A stretch of DNA of 20,000 bases from a virus. A model generated the notes under the pieces. It was not told where the DNA came from and ran no database searches. It worked only from the letters and a program-made list of their open reading frames with translations. The stretch spans positions 1 through 20,000 of IMG/VR virus record IMGVR_UViG_3300025890_000215, one strand, 5' to 3'. Shown in pieces: positions 14,201-19,687 of the stretch (the stretch's first letter is position 1; each line of letters opens with the position of its first letter). Position numbers and translations under genes: made by a program.

Positions 14201-15068
14201 TGGCGCTGGTAATATTGTTGTAGAAGAATTACAATCACTAGGTGCTAGTATTGATGGAGGTGATAAGTTAAGTAAAGAAAAAAGAAGAGAAGCTATAGCT
14301 AAAGTGTTTGGTCAATGGATGACTTCGTGGGGTGCTCCATTGTTTCAGATGATAGATTTAGATAGAGGTTTGGGTATTAGAACTACAGACCGTAAAGAGG
14401 TAGCACCAGAGTTTACACTAGACAATGAATTATCTCAAGTACAAATTCAAGCTAGAAGATCAGCAGAACAACGAGGCGGTCTTATGACTGCTGAAGAAGA
14501 AGCTGCACTACCTGATAGACAAACTGTAACTGGTTCAGAAGAAAAACGCACAGGTGGATTACTTAAATTATTTGGTGGTATTGATTTAAAAGATAGAAAT
14601 GATGATATAGAATATCTATACTCTATAGGTTATGACGATCCAAACTTTGCACTAGGTAGTAGGCACAAAATAAGATCGGTTCGTAATGAACAAAACGAAA
14701 TGATGAGCAAGTATTTACCAACAGTTATACGTCAAGCTAAACGTGACGCAGAACGTGCAGAGATAAGGTGGAATAAATCAATAGGTCTACAAAAGAAAAA
14801 CAGTCTTAAACAGTACCTAAGAACTGTACAAAAAGATTCTGTTAACGAAAATTTAAAAAGTTATTTAGATTTAATCCGTACAGCAACGGAAAAGAAAGCA
14901 TTACTAAGAAATCCTTTAGCATACAGTACTTATCAGTACTCAAAACTACCAGAACAAAGAAGGAGAAAAGCAGAGTTACTATTTGCAGAAAATTACCCAA
15001 CGATAGAGCTTGATTTAGGAAATAGAAAACATATAGATGTGTTAATTACATTAGGCAAAATAAAGTGA
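11262..15068 (+). CDS. Giant internal virion-type protein (1268 aa)
   Basis: A 1268 aa protein, last gene of the + unit, starting inside the preceding gene with TAGGA nearby. It begins with two copies of DLLPSAWDDNE (residues 4-14 and 30-40) in an acidic, probably disordered ~100-residue leader. Most of the rest is charged helix. Several Gly/Ala-rich hydrophobic stretches (near residues 286-312, 332-352, 605-645, 838-870, 895-910) could contact membranes. No protease, lysozyme or transglycosylase motif was recognised. Its size, acidic leader, amphipathic segments and end-of-cluster position fit a core protein that is ejected into the cell, like podovirus internal proteins; homology is not claimed. 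The TGA stop forms part of the terminator stem. Confidence 0.65.
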   Translation: MSSDLLPSAWDDNEDEQLIVQEDPVLSQDDLLPSAWDDNEVSEPVVQEEPSVEEQPVVSPVVSEVETLLPTDTMTEEEVMGEVEGQNFFPENFEELTGFDPDAETKFLDYIISEFETEETKKATEYWNNTPRLQEQMTLKDYKNSKALDKRISLKFREEYINEFLNKENLDYGGPVGANLDEEVVDRVTQQLSSADEQFLKRQELLKSRGFNTEEEFAMHVRATGTPEQIKKYEDIPKTADDFFQESDNVDYENLKGRFEQLHKNLTSDNAQTRLATQALLDTELSLGAINYIIGADTIFNPATIAVGVGNDIEFGRRAWSEGRKLDAAGNYAMALFGAVEVAGGVGKLAKGTQKVFTRPVSNVTGRPITDRTRFARDKQEKIRTEKEASVHAKANLAINDGIGKKLIEQFEKRNNVIISTKETLKNGKTRLVIDKSKVSEAGMESAFRIRNKELSMVGVDETGELVDASKGQRFDIDLGEEGITKPIVTASSMEGLVGLLSDFNKLYPEQIGKRETLIDDMLHLVLSKDLKPDKIMDMLDANNLKFGEFILATYGSASEAGRILQKFSTINKQKPKSIVTDLDSKIAINREKGFKDFWKRWILRPESIRRGLLVAPVAVAARNLQSAIVRNPIEGLSNLLSNVMLETQRGGAKQGLKSIINIRASNAALRGSMDGMKNLMRDPVQANDFSRYILSEYPEMHKMMYENLHELQQGLGRGQATGIIGKNLDEMLSMAEDLSNVINTPNRIQEHAIRNATFFAELNRLVKREWGIDNFQDRLEAGELADFMNDTSKVRPKDGRSFNNLLADSVDKALKVTYSGQPENLILRRTAELITKSGIGTVFIPFPRFIASGIEFFGELASGAAGPLGRKLRNAFGKGVKGPMTPKEFDKIAKMMVGWGLFGAYTAYHSSDNPDRPENFEQLPVPFNDKNMNIVGTYPLAQANWIGRAVNEIKDGTMESWDGADKFFELFLGGAGLRAGAGNIVVEELQSLGASIDGGDKLSKEKRREAIAKVFGQWMTSWGAPLFQMIDLDRGLGIRTTDRKEVAPEFTLDNELSQVQIQARRSAEQRGGLMTAEEEAALPDRQTVTGSEEKRTGGLLKLFGGIDLKDRNDDIEYLYSIGYDDPNFALGSRHKIRSVRNEQNEMMSKYLPTVIRQAKRDAERAEIRWNKSIGLQKKNSLKQYLRTVQKDSVNENLKSYLDLIRTATEKKALLRNPLAYSTYQYSKLPEQRRRKAELLFAENYPTIELDLGNRKHIDVLITLGKIK
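11271..11426 (+). repeat. Tandem 78-base duplication at the start of the 1268 aa protein
   Basis: Two adjacent 26-codon units (11271-11348 and 11349-11426). The first 33 bases of each differ at only one position and encode DLLPSAWDDNE. The remainder is diverged but alignable (VQEDP against VQEEP). It looks like a recent in-frame tandem duplication of a short linear motif. Confidence 0.8.
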
Positions 15069-15093
15069 GGGGCAATTAAGCCCCTCTTTTTTT
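15067..15093 (+). terminator. Rho-independent terminator ending the virion gene unit
   Basis: GAGGGGC (15067-15073), a six-base loop AATTAA, and GCCCCTC (15080-15086) make a perfect 7 bp GC-rich stem followed by seven T (15087-15093). The last two bases of the TGA stop of the giant gene open the stem. The TAA stop of the opposing mazG gene (15094-15092 on the - strand) begins in the T run. On the - strand the stem is not followed by a T run, so it should work mainly for rightward transcription. Confidence 0.9.
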
Positions 15094-15421
15094 ATCTAGT
15101 GTCACCACTTCCACCAATTGTACCTGCATCTTTCCTAGCCATGAGTTTCTTTTCATTCTGTCCTGCAATCATACCCAAGGTAAGGTTAAGATCAGTAGCT
15201 AATGCAGCACAATACCAGAGTACATCACCTATCTCACTGGCTATGTCCTCTCTCCATGTATCAGGTCTGTTTTCTGGGCCATCACGTATAAGTTTCTTAA
15301 CTTTGTTGGCTACCTCTCCTGCCTCACCAGCTAACCCTAACGCAGGATATAGTATCTTGTGTTGTTCAGGATAGATTGCAGTACGTGATGCACTCCTTTG
15401 ATATGCGTTAAAGTCAGACAT
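15092..15421 (-). CDS. mazG: MazG-like nucleotide pyrophosphohydrolase
   Basis: A 109 aa protein from ATG at 15421, the usual size of single-domain phage MazG. I chose this start because AAAGGAG (15437-15431) lies nine bases upstream. An upstream in-frame ATG at 15472 would add 17 residues but has its AAGGAG only one base away. The all-alpha NTP pyrophosphohydrolase metal-binding motif is complete: E33xxE36 in GLAGEAGEV and E63xxD66 in SEIGDVLWY, followed by NEKKLMAR (N-x-x-KL-x-x-R). The family hydrolyses NTPs/dNTPs to monophosphates; a role in lowering host ppGpp has been proposed for phage MazG. It overlaps the RMF-like gene by eight bases and is the last gene of the - unit. Confidence 0.88.
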   Translation of the reverse strand: MSDFNAYQRSASRTAIYPEQHKILYPALGLAGEAGEVANKVKKLIRDGPENRPDTWREDIASEIGDVLWYCAALATDLNLTLGMIAGQNEKKLMARKDAGTIGGSGDTR

Positions 15422-15677
15422 GCTGTACTTCTCCTTTAGGAACTGCTCTGCCTCTGCCTGTAGTTCGTTCATACTCCTTCACCCTTTTAAGTTGTTCAAA
15501 GTAGGCTTTGTTAAACCCACGTTCCCATTCACGATGTTGCATCGTATCCTTATCGAATGGGCTTGTTAGGCTACTACCATTTTTAAAAACGGAATAGCCC
15601 ATTTGGTATTGCACTCTTAGTGGTGCATCATGTTTACCTAAACCACGAGAGGCTCTGCTTTTATTATTGTTCTTCAT
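15414..15677 (-). CDS. Ribosome modulation factor (RMF)-like small protein
   Basis: An 87 aa basic protein with AAGGAG seven bases before ATG. Residues 24-58 follow the pattern of the RMF family: Q25-M-G27-Y28, then G34, P40-F41, W51-x-x-G54-F55 and A58. This is the GY-x5-G-x5-P(Y/F)-x(n)-W-x-x-G(F/W)-x-x-A layout of RMF and RMF-like proteins. RMF proper binds the 30S/50S ribosome and promotes inactive 100S dimers in slow-growing cells. The protein is longer than E. coli RMF (55 aa), with a basic N-terminus and a Lys/Arg-rich C-terminal tail. It overlaps mazG by eight bases. The motif match is seen by eye only; a ribosome-binding role in infection is inference. Confidence 0.5.
   Translation of the reverse strand: MKNNNKSRASRGLGKHDAPLRVQYQMGYSVFKNGSSLTSPFDKDTMQHREWERGFNKAYFEQLKRVKEYERTTGRGRAVPKGEVQHV
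15431..15437 (-). promoter_or_regulatory. Ribosome binding site fixing the mazG start
   Basis: AAAGGAG on the - strand, nine bases before ATG at 15421 and inside the coding sequence of the upstream RMF-like gene. It supports the shorter MazG and tight coupling of the two genes. Confidence 0.7.
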
Positions 15678-15688
15678 AAGTATTCTCC

Positions 15689-16168
15689 TTATGCTATTTT
15701 AAGTTTATGTTCTGCGTGTTCTTGTAAAAAAGATAAAGGTAGTATTGTCATTAGATCACCTCTGGTAGGACGTGTGTGTAATCCAAATTCCCCTCTGTAA
15801 TAATCCTTACACTTCTCATTTATTTTGTCAATAACTCTTTCTGGTTTAACTAAGAAAAAGTATTCATCAGTTTTAATTGCAATGTACCTGTCAATACCAT
15901 TAGGTACACCCCAACCTTTTGCTGATTCATTATTAGGTGGACGCTTAACTGTTTTTAGTTCCCACCAAATAGTATTATCTACAGGACCATTACGATACTT
16001 ACGTTTAGCTGCTTTGACATCCACTCTACCAAACTCTTTGTCTAGTACATCCCAATGTTCGTTAACGTTTTCATTCCAGTTAGCTTCACGTACAACGTGA
16101 CTACCTCGTAGTGCAATAAACTCTTGCTCTGCTTCTGTTCCTTCTCTATAAGAATTTGTTTTTTGCAT
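15689..16168 (-). CDS. Putative PD-(D/E)XK-type nuclease
   Basis: A 159 aa protein with CGGAG eight bases before ATG. It shows the order of conserved residues expected of the PD-(D/E)XK fold: an N-terminal acidic helix GTEAEQEF (E14/E16), D40 in NEHWDVLD, then GRVDVKAAKR with D50-x-K52, and WWELKTVKR one strand later. This resembles small phage or archaeal Holliday-junction-resolvase-like or restriction-like enzymes that bind Mg2+ and cut DNA. The acid before the D-x-K is a poor match to the classic PD, so certainty is moderate. In context it would be a third nuclease of this fold in one operon, alongside the T7 endonuclease I homologue and the Cas4-like exonuclease. Confidence 0.5.
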   Translation of the reverse strand: MQKTNSYREGTEAEQEFIALRGSHVVREANWNENVNEHWDVLDKEFGRVDVKAAKRKYRNGPVDNTIWWELKTVKRPPNNESAKGWGVPNGIDRYIAIKTDEYFFLVKPERVIDKINEKCKDYYRGEFGLHTRPTRGDLMTILPLSFLQEHAEHKLKIA

Positions 16169-16187
16169 AAGAATACTCCGATTCTGT

Positions 16188-16373
16188 TTAGGTTTCTAGT
16201 GATTTCTTTATCTTGTCAATCAGAATGTCATTCGTAACATTAAGACTGGCAAGCTGATACTTCAGTTGGGTAACTAACTTATTACAATACGATAACTCAC
16301 CAAGGAGTTTATTTTGTTCCTCAGTAAAGTTATCTGTATTGTATTCTGTTTCACCTATGGTGACGGTAGCCAT
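16188..16373 (-). CDS. DUF6447-like small coiled-coil protein
   Basis: A 61 aa protein with AAGGAG eight bases before ATG, located in the gap after the ribonucleotide reductase stop. The N-terminus MATVTIGETEYNTDNFTEEQ is a short beta hairpin, then a helix with heptad-like hydrophobic spacing (LVTQLKYQLASLNVTNDILI). The start (VTI-G-EYNTD-S/TEE) matches my memory of DUF6447, a family of small proteins common in marine phages with no known function. It probably forms a helical oligomer. It is co-transcribed with nrdJ and the putative nuclease downstream. Confidence 0.55.
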   Translation of the reverse strand: MATVTIGETEYNTDNFTEEQNKLLGELSYCNKLVTQLKYQLASLNVTNDILIDKIKKSLET

Positions 16374-16385
16374 GTTTATATCTCC

Positions 16386-18284
16386 TTATACTAAGTCTAC
16401 TATTTCGCATACGTCACCAGAGCAAGCCATAGTTTGCATTGCTACGGTGTTATCGTCTTTCTCGTACTCAGACAGCCCAGCCCAATCAATACGTTTAGGC
16501 ATAGACTTTAGTAACACATTGTAGGCATCTTTGTCTATCTCTTGGTATGGTGCCTGTTGATAGGTATGTTCAGAGTGTGGTAAAAATGATACACCTGACA
16601 TCTCATCAAAGTATTTGTATACAAAGGCACCTACTTCCATCCACTCTTCCTCACGAACAGAGATAGTAACGCTAGGTTTATGCTCACAAAAATGTCGTTG
16701 ATATTTAAGCCACATCTCTAGTTGCTCAATGGCAGTCATATCATTACGTGTAACCGATTTTGCAGGTGACTTAATAGGAAAACTAAACACTGTAGTAGTG
16801 TCACCTTTCATAACGCATGGCTCACTAGGTATACCCTGATCCATCATAAACTTTGTTAACGGATCTTTATTATCACCACGCACAGTGCGGATATAATAGG
16901 GGCTATGGCGAGCATGTATGCCAGAGGCACTATCCACCAGTTGCGAAACTGTTCCCGATGGTTTAATGCACGTAATTGCAGCAGCAACAGGTATACCAAG
17001 ACGATCAGCCCATTCAGCATTAGTAGATACAGCGATCCCACGTAGATGTTCAAGAGTACTTTCCAATTCTTTGTTGCGTAATGTCATCAAAGGGTTGTCC
17101 ATTATCCCTGTGAGTGACACACCAAGCAGTCGTTCTTCTTCTGTATTTGTAGACCACACCTTTCGCAGATATGGGAATTTTGTGTACGTTGATTGGATAG
17201 TTCCCAGAATTGTTGCCAAACGGATTTTTCGTTCAAGATCTTCCATAGTGTCTGTAGCACGTACAACAACTTCCGTAAGATTACAGAACTGATATGGACG
17301 CAAGATGATCTCACTACATGGATTAGTTCCAAACTCGTGATCTGGATCTCTACGCCCAAACTTTTTAGCTTGGTTTTTAGCTGCTTGACGATTGTATACA
17401 CCACGTTCTCCTGATTTACTTTCAACTAATGCTTGCCACTCACGCATGTATGTTTCCATGTCGGGCTTCTCTGTATAACTAACACTGTTATTTGCTAATG
17501 CACGATGTGCAGCAGTCTCCCACCACTGACCTGACTTAGCATGACGCATACGGTCATCAGATAAATTAGATAAACTAATCATAGCTGATCGACGCACACC
17601 ACCCACTACAACAATCTGACCAATGAAACACATAAGATCGTGACACTCAATGCTAGATAGCTTACGTCCTTGTGCATTCTTGAATGTAGTGATAGCAAAA
17701 TTAAATAGTTCTACTAATGGTGCAGGGCCACTAGCTCTACCACCAAATATTTTTAGTCTTGCCCCAGCAGGACGTACCTTAGAGACATCCCACTTAGGGA
17801 TCTCACCAGCCCATAGGAGTGCCAACACTTGACGGAAAGCTTTAGCCCAACCTTCCTTACTATCCTTGACAACGACTGTTGTATCACTGTCGAACAACTT
17901 AGGAACTTCAGGGAGCTTAGATACGAACTGACGTTCGACACTAAAGCCGACACCAGTACCACACAAGAGAATGAACATAGCCTCATCAAAGGACTTAGGA
18001 TCATCTACGGGTAAGTAACTACAGTTATAACCTGCAGTGTTGTCACGCTCTAATGCCTTACCTGCAGTCATCATAGCCCTCATACTAGGCGTAACCTCTT
18101 GACCTAAGATAGCGTCACGAATTTCGTTAGCAATCTTGTTATCGACTAAATTGATAACAACATTATCTATGTAACGTCCTACTGTCTCGCTCCAATTTTC
18201 TCTTCGTCCTTCATTTTCAAGCCATCGTGCATACCGTGAAGTATGAATGAAGGATTGATAGTCTGTTGGTAAATAATTATCCAT
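16386..18284 (-). CDS. nrdJ: Class II (B12-dependent) ribonucleotide reductase, monomeric type
   Basis: A 632 aa enzyme that reduces ribonucleotides to deoxyribonucleotides using adenosylcobalamin, needing neither oxygen nor a second subunit. All key residues are visible: redox cysteines C88 (AGYNCSYLP) and C334 (YQFCNLT), thiyl-radical C323 and E325 in NPCSEI, and a C-terminal thiol pair C621-x4-C626 (MACSGDVCE). The 11-residue spacing C323 to C334 equals C408/C419 of the Lactobacillus leichmannii triphosphate reductase (739 aa). IKPSGTVSQLVD (about 440-451) is the substrate/phosphate loop. I chose ATG 18284 because CGGAG ends eight bases upstream; ATG 18290 overlaps the previous TGA but leaves only two bases. 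There is no intein. It would supply dNTPs for phage replication in a host that makes or imports B12. Confidence 0.95.
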   Translation of the reverse strand: MDNYLPTDYQSFIHTSRYARWLENEGRRENWSETVGRYIDNVVINLVDNKIANEIRDAILGQEVTPSMRAMMTAGKALERDNTAGYNCSYLPVDDPKSFDEAMFILLCGTGVGFSVERQFVSKLPEVPKLFDSDTTVVVKDSKEGWAKAFRQVLALLWAGEIPKWDVSKVRPAGARLKIFGGRASGPAPLVELFNFAITTFKNAQGRKLSSIECHDLMCFIGQIVVVGGVRRSAMISLSNLSDDRMRHAKSGQWWETAAHRALANNSVSYTEKPDMETYMREWQALVESKSGERGVYNRQAAKNQAKKFGRRDPDHEFGTNPCSEIILRPYQFCNLTEVVVRATDTMEDLERKIRLATILGTIQSTYTKFPYLRKVWSTNTEEERLLGVSLTGIMDNPLMTLRNKELESTLEHLRGIAVSTNAEWADRLGIPVAAAITCIKPSGTVSQLVDSASGIHARHSPYYIRTVRGDNKDPLTKFMMDQGIPSEPCVMKGDTTTVFSFPIKSPAKSVTRNDMTAIEQLEMWLKYQRHFCEHKPSVTISVREEEWMEVGAFVYKYFDEMSGVSFLPHSEHTYQQAPYQEIDKDAYNVLLKSMPKRIDWAGLSEYEKDDNTVAMQTMACSGDVCEIVDLV

Positions 18285-18289
18285 GTGCA

Positions 18290-18448
18290 TCACTCCGTTA
18301 TTAATTTTATTGATTTAATTTCCATACCATCTACATCGTAGATAAATTCCTGTAGTGCATCCTTCACTTCTTCTTCGACAAAGCCATCCACAGGAATAGG
18401 ATATTCGTCTTCGTCTATTTTTAATGTAAGAAATACTTTAACTATCAC
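18290..18448 (-). CDS. 52 aa acidic small protein filling the nrdJ upstream gap
   Basis: Reading the - strand from GTG 18448 gives 52 codons to TGA (18292-18290), a gene shorter than usual cut-offs. The product begins MIVKVFLTLKIDEDEYPIPV, continues as an acidic helix EEEVKDALQEFIYDV and ends in EIKSIKLITE. This is a beta-alpha-beta pattern of a folded mini-protein. The start overlaps the end of the DUF3310 gene by 11 bases and is preceded by GAGG at normal spacing. The stop adjoins the nrdJ start. It fills the only gap in the - unit exactly, which supports it as real. Function unknown. Confidence 0.6.
   Translation of the reverse strand: MIVKVFLTLKIDEDEYPIPVDGFVEEEVKDALQEFIYDVDGMEIKSIKLITE
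18293..18297 (-). promoter_or_regulatory. Ribosome binding site fixing the nrdJ start
   Basis: CGGAG on the - strand ends eight bases before ATG 18284. It lies across the end of the 52 aa gene upstream. It favours 18284 over ATG 18290 and GTG 18293, which are too close to it. Confidence 0.6.
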
Positions 18449-18665
18449 CGTTCTCTTCCTCAATCAACTGATTCAGATACCACTGTGCTTTCTGTAAATC
18501 TTCTATGCCATTCTTATATCTGTATCGCCATAGGTATTTCATAATGTTACCTTGTAAGTAATACTGAAACCCTTCTTCACCAGTTGCTGCACGAATAGCA
18601 TCAATACATTCTACCCCTGCAAAGTTGTAATGCTCTGGTGAGTTTACCATATCTTTATTTGACAT
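18438..18665 (-). CDS. DUF3310 phage protein
   Basis: A 75 aa protein with AAAGGAG six bases before ATG. It has the full set of DUF3310 signatures: VNSPEHY (residues 7-13), ECIDAIRA (19-26), GNIMKYLWRYRYKNG (39-53) and EDLQKAQWYL (55-64). The family is very common in phages and is sometimes labelled nucleotide kinase in databases, but the domain is too small for a P-loop kinase and no such activity is visible. It typically sits among nucleotide and replication genes, as here, between a hypothetical protein and ribonucleotide reductase. The family call is confident; the biochemical role is not. Confidence 0.85.
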   Translation of the reverse strand: MSNKDMVNSPEHYNFAGVECIDAIRAATGEEGFQYYLQGNIMKYLWRYRYKNGIEDLQKAQWYLNQLIEEENGDS

Positions 18666-18676
18666 ACGTATCTCCT

Positions 18677-19006
18677 TTAATTAAACTTTACTTTAACTAC
18701 ATTACCTTCAACACTTTCCACTGTAGCCTTTGGTGTGTTATCTTCTTCTTCTAACACATCATTAGCATACTTGGCAAGGGTTTCTCGTATGTCAGTACTA
18801 TCTTCCATAGCTGGGATAGATGCACAAACCATGTGACACATCCGCATTAGATTAACGTAGTCATCGTCTGTTGTAGTGTTCTCTCCTGTAGTAACAGTGC
18901 CTACCATTAACTCTCCTGTCCAGCTACCCTTCTTGTCTAGGAATGGTGTGATACGTATGATAAAATCATTTGGATCAAAGTCCATAAATACTTTTTCTTC
19001 TGCCAT
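18677..19006 (-). CDS. Acidic hypothetical protein in DNA-metabolism operon
   Basis: A 109 aa protein with a GAGGA site about six bases before ATG, starting one base after the endonuclease I stop. The N-terminal half reads as beta strands (DFIIRITPFLDKKGSWTGEL, then VGTVTTGENTTT). A helix follows with an odd MRMCHMVCASIPAM segment containing two Cys and a His, and the C-terminus closes with strands (TVESVEGNVVKVKFN). It is strongly acidic, with no membrane span. I do not recognise a named family. The position between T7 endonuclease I and DUF3310 suggests an early or middle phage role, perhaps an inhibitor or accessory of DNA metabolism, but nothing in the sequence proves it. Confidence 0.6.
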   Translation of the reverse strand: MAEEKVFMDFDPNDFIIRITPFLDKKGSWTGELMVGTVTTGENTTTDDDYVNLMRMCHMVCASIPAMEDSTDIRETLAKYANDVLEEEDNTPKATVESVEGNVVKVKFN

Positions 19007-19007
19007 A

Positions 19008-19460
19008 TTATTTCCTCTTCACTTTTTTGTATGGAAAATGTATTAGATCAGGGTGCATGTCCTTACCTTTTTCATTTAGCCAATCTTCTGGAATGATCCT
19101 ATCGTAAAACAAGATCTTATTTTTTTCACACCACTGACCGTAGGTTGTCTTAGCACCTTTACTCAGCTTACGTCTACTACTTTCAAACACAAACCTAATG
19201 TCTAGCTTTGGATGCTGTTTCTTAATAGCGGCATGTTTACGTCTATCATCTGATGTAAACCTACCTTTAGTTTCTATTATGATCCCATTAGGTAACACAA
19301 AGTCTGGGGTATAGGTGCGGTACATAAGATCTTCCCATTCAATCTTTATGGCTTCATACTTGACACGAACATTACGCTCCACCAAGTAGTCTTTTACTTT
19401 GATCTCTAGCCCACTCCTATACCCATGCTTTAGAGCAGCGGCAAACTGCTTGCCATACAT
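19008..19460 (-). CDS. T7 endonuclease I homologue (Holliday junction resolvase)
   Basis: A 150 aa protein, close to the 149 aa of T7 gp3. I chose ATG 19460 because it overlaps the previous stop as TAATG; TTG 19484 would also be in frame. Matches to T7 endonuclease I run along the whole length: FRSGLE/YRSGLE, TYTPDFLLPNGI/TYTPDFVLPNGI, ETKG, DDRKKH/DDRRKH, QHPELDIR/QHPKLDIR, YGEFCEK/YGQWCEK and LIPAEW/IIPEDW. The catalytic residues E19, D53, E63 and K65 correspond to T7 E20, D55, E65 and K67. It acts as a dimer that cuts four-way and branched DNA, resolving recombination intermediates and, in T7, breaking down host DNA. It lies directly downstream of a Cas4-like exonuclease and a coiled-coil gene. 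Confidence 0.95.
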   Translation of the reverse strand: MYGKQFAAALKHGYRSGLEIKVKDYLVERNVRVKYEAIKIEWEDLMYRTYTPDFVLPNGIIIETKGRFTSDDRRKHAAIKKQHPKLDIRFVFESSRRKLSKGAKTTYGQWCEKNKILFYDRIIPEDWLNEKGKDMHPDLIHFPYKKVKRK

Positions 19461-19687
19461 TAGATGCGCCACAACCCATTCCAAGGACTAGGCAAACTAC
19501 TTACAGTAGACACACCTAGTGAGCGTAGCTCTTGTCGCACCGCATCTTCCGCAGCCTTACGTGCTTCCATAGCTGAACGTAGTCCTGCATATCTAGCTTC
19601 GTGTAGCTGTTTCTTACGCTCTGCAATGTCCTTTTCCATAGCAGCAATCTGCTCCTGCATTTCTTTTATTTCTTCATCACCTAACAT
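19460..19687 (-). CDS. Small coiled-coil hypothetical protein
   Basis: A 75 aa protein with AAAGGAG six bases before ATG. Residues 3-57 are one highly charged helix (EEIKEMQEQIAAMEKDIAER, then an Ala/Arg-rich stretch) with heptad-like hydrophobic positions, so probably a coiled-coil dimer. The last ~18 residues are Ser/Pro/Trp-rich (SSLPSPWNGLWRI) and could be a docking tail. It starts directly after the exonuclease stop (TAAATG), and its stop overlaps the endonuclease I start. Being tied between two nucleases, it could be a partner or regulator of one of them; this is inferred from position only. Confidence 0.6.
   Translation of the reverse strand: MLGDEEIKEMQEQIAAMEKDIAERKKQLHEARYAGLRSAMEARKAAEDAVRQELRSLGVSTVSSLPSPWNGLWRI

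Noticed and set aside
15422-15472. Longer MazG starting at ATG 15472
   Set aside because: The AAGGAG before it is only one base away, the added 17 residues are not part of the MazG fold, and a well-spaced AAAGGAG precedes ATG 15421.
16386-18284. Intein or split gene in the ribonucleotide reductase, a common site in phages
   Set aside because: The frame is continuous, catalytic cysteine spacing is normal and there is no block of extra sequence.
19461-19484. TTG 19484 as start of endonuclease I
   Set aside because: ATG 19460 gives a TAATG overlap and a length of 150 aa, close to T7 endonuclease I.
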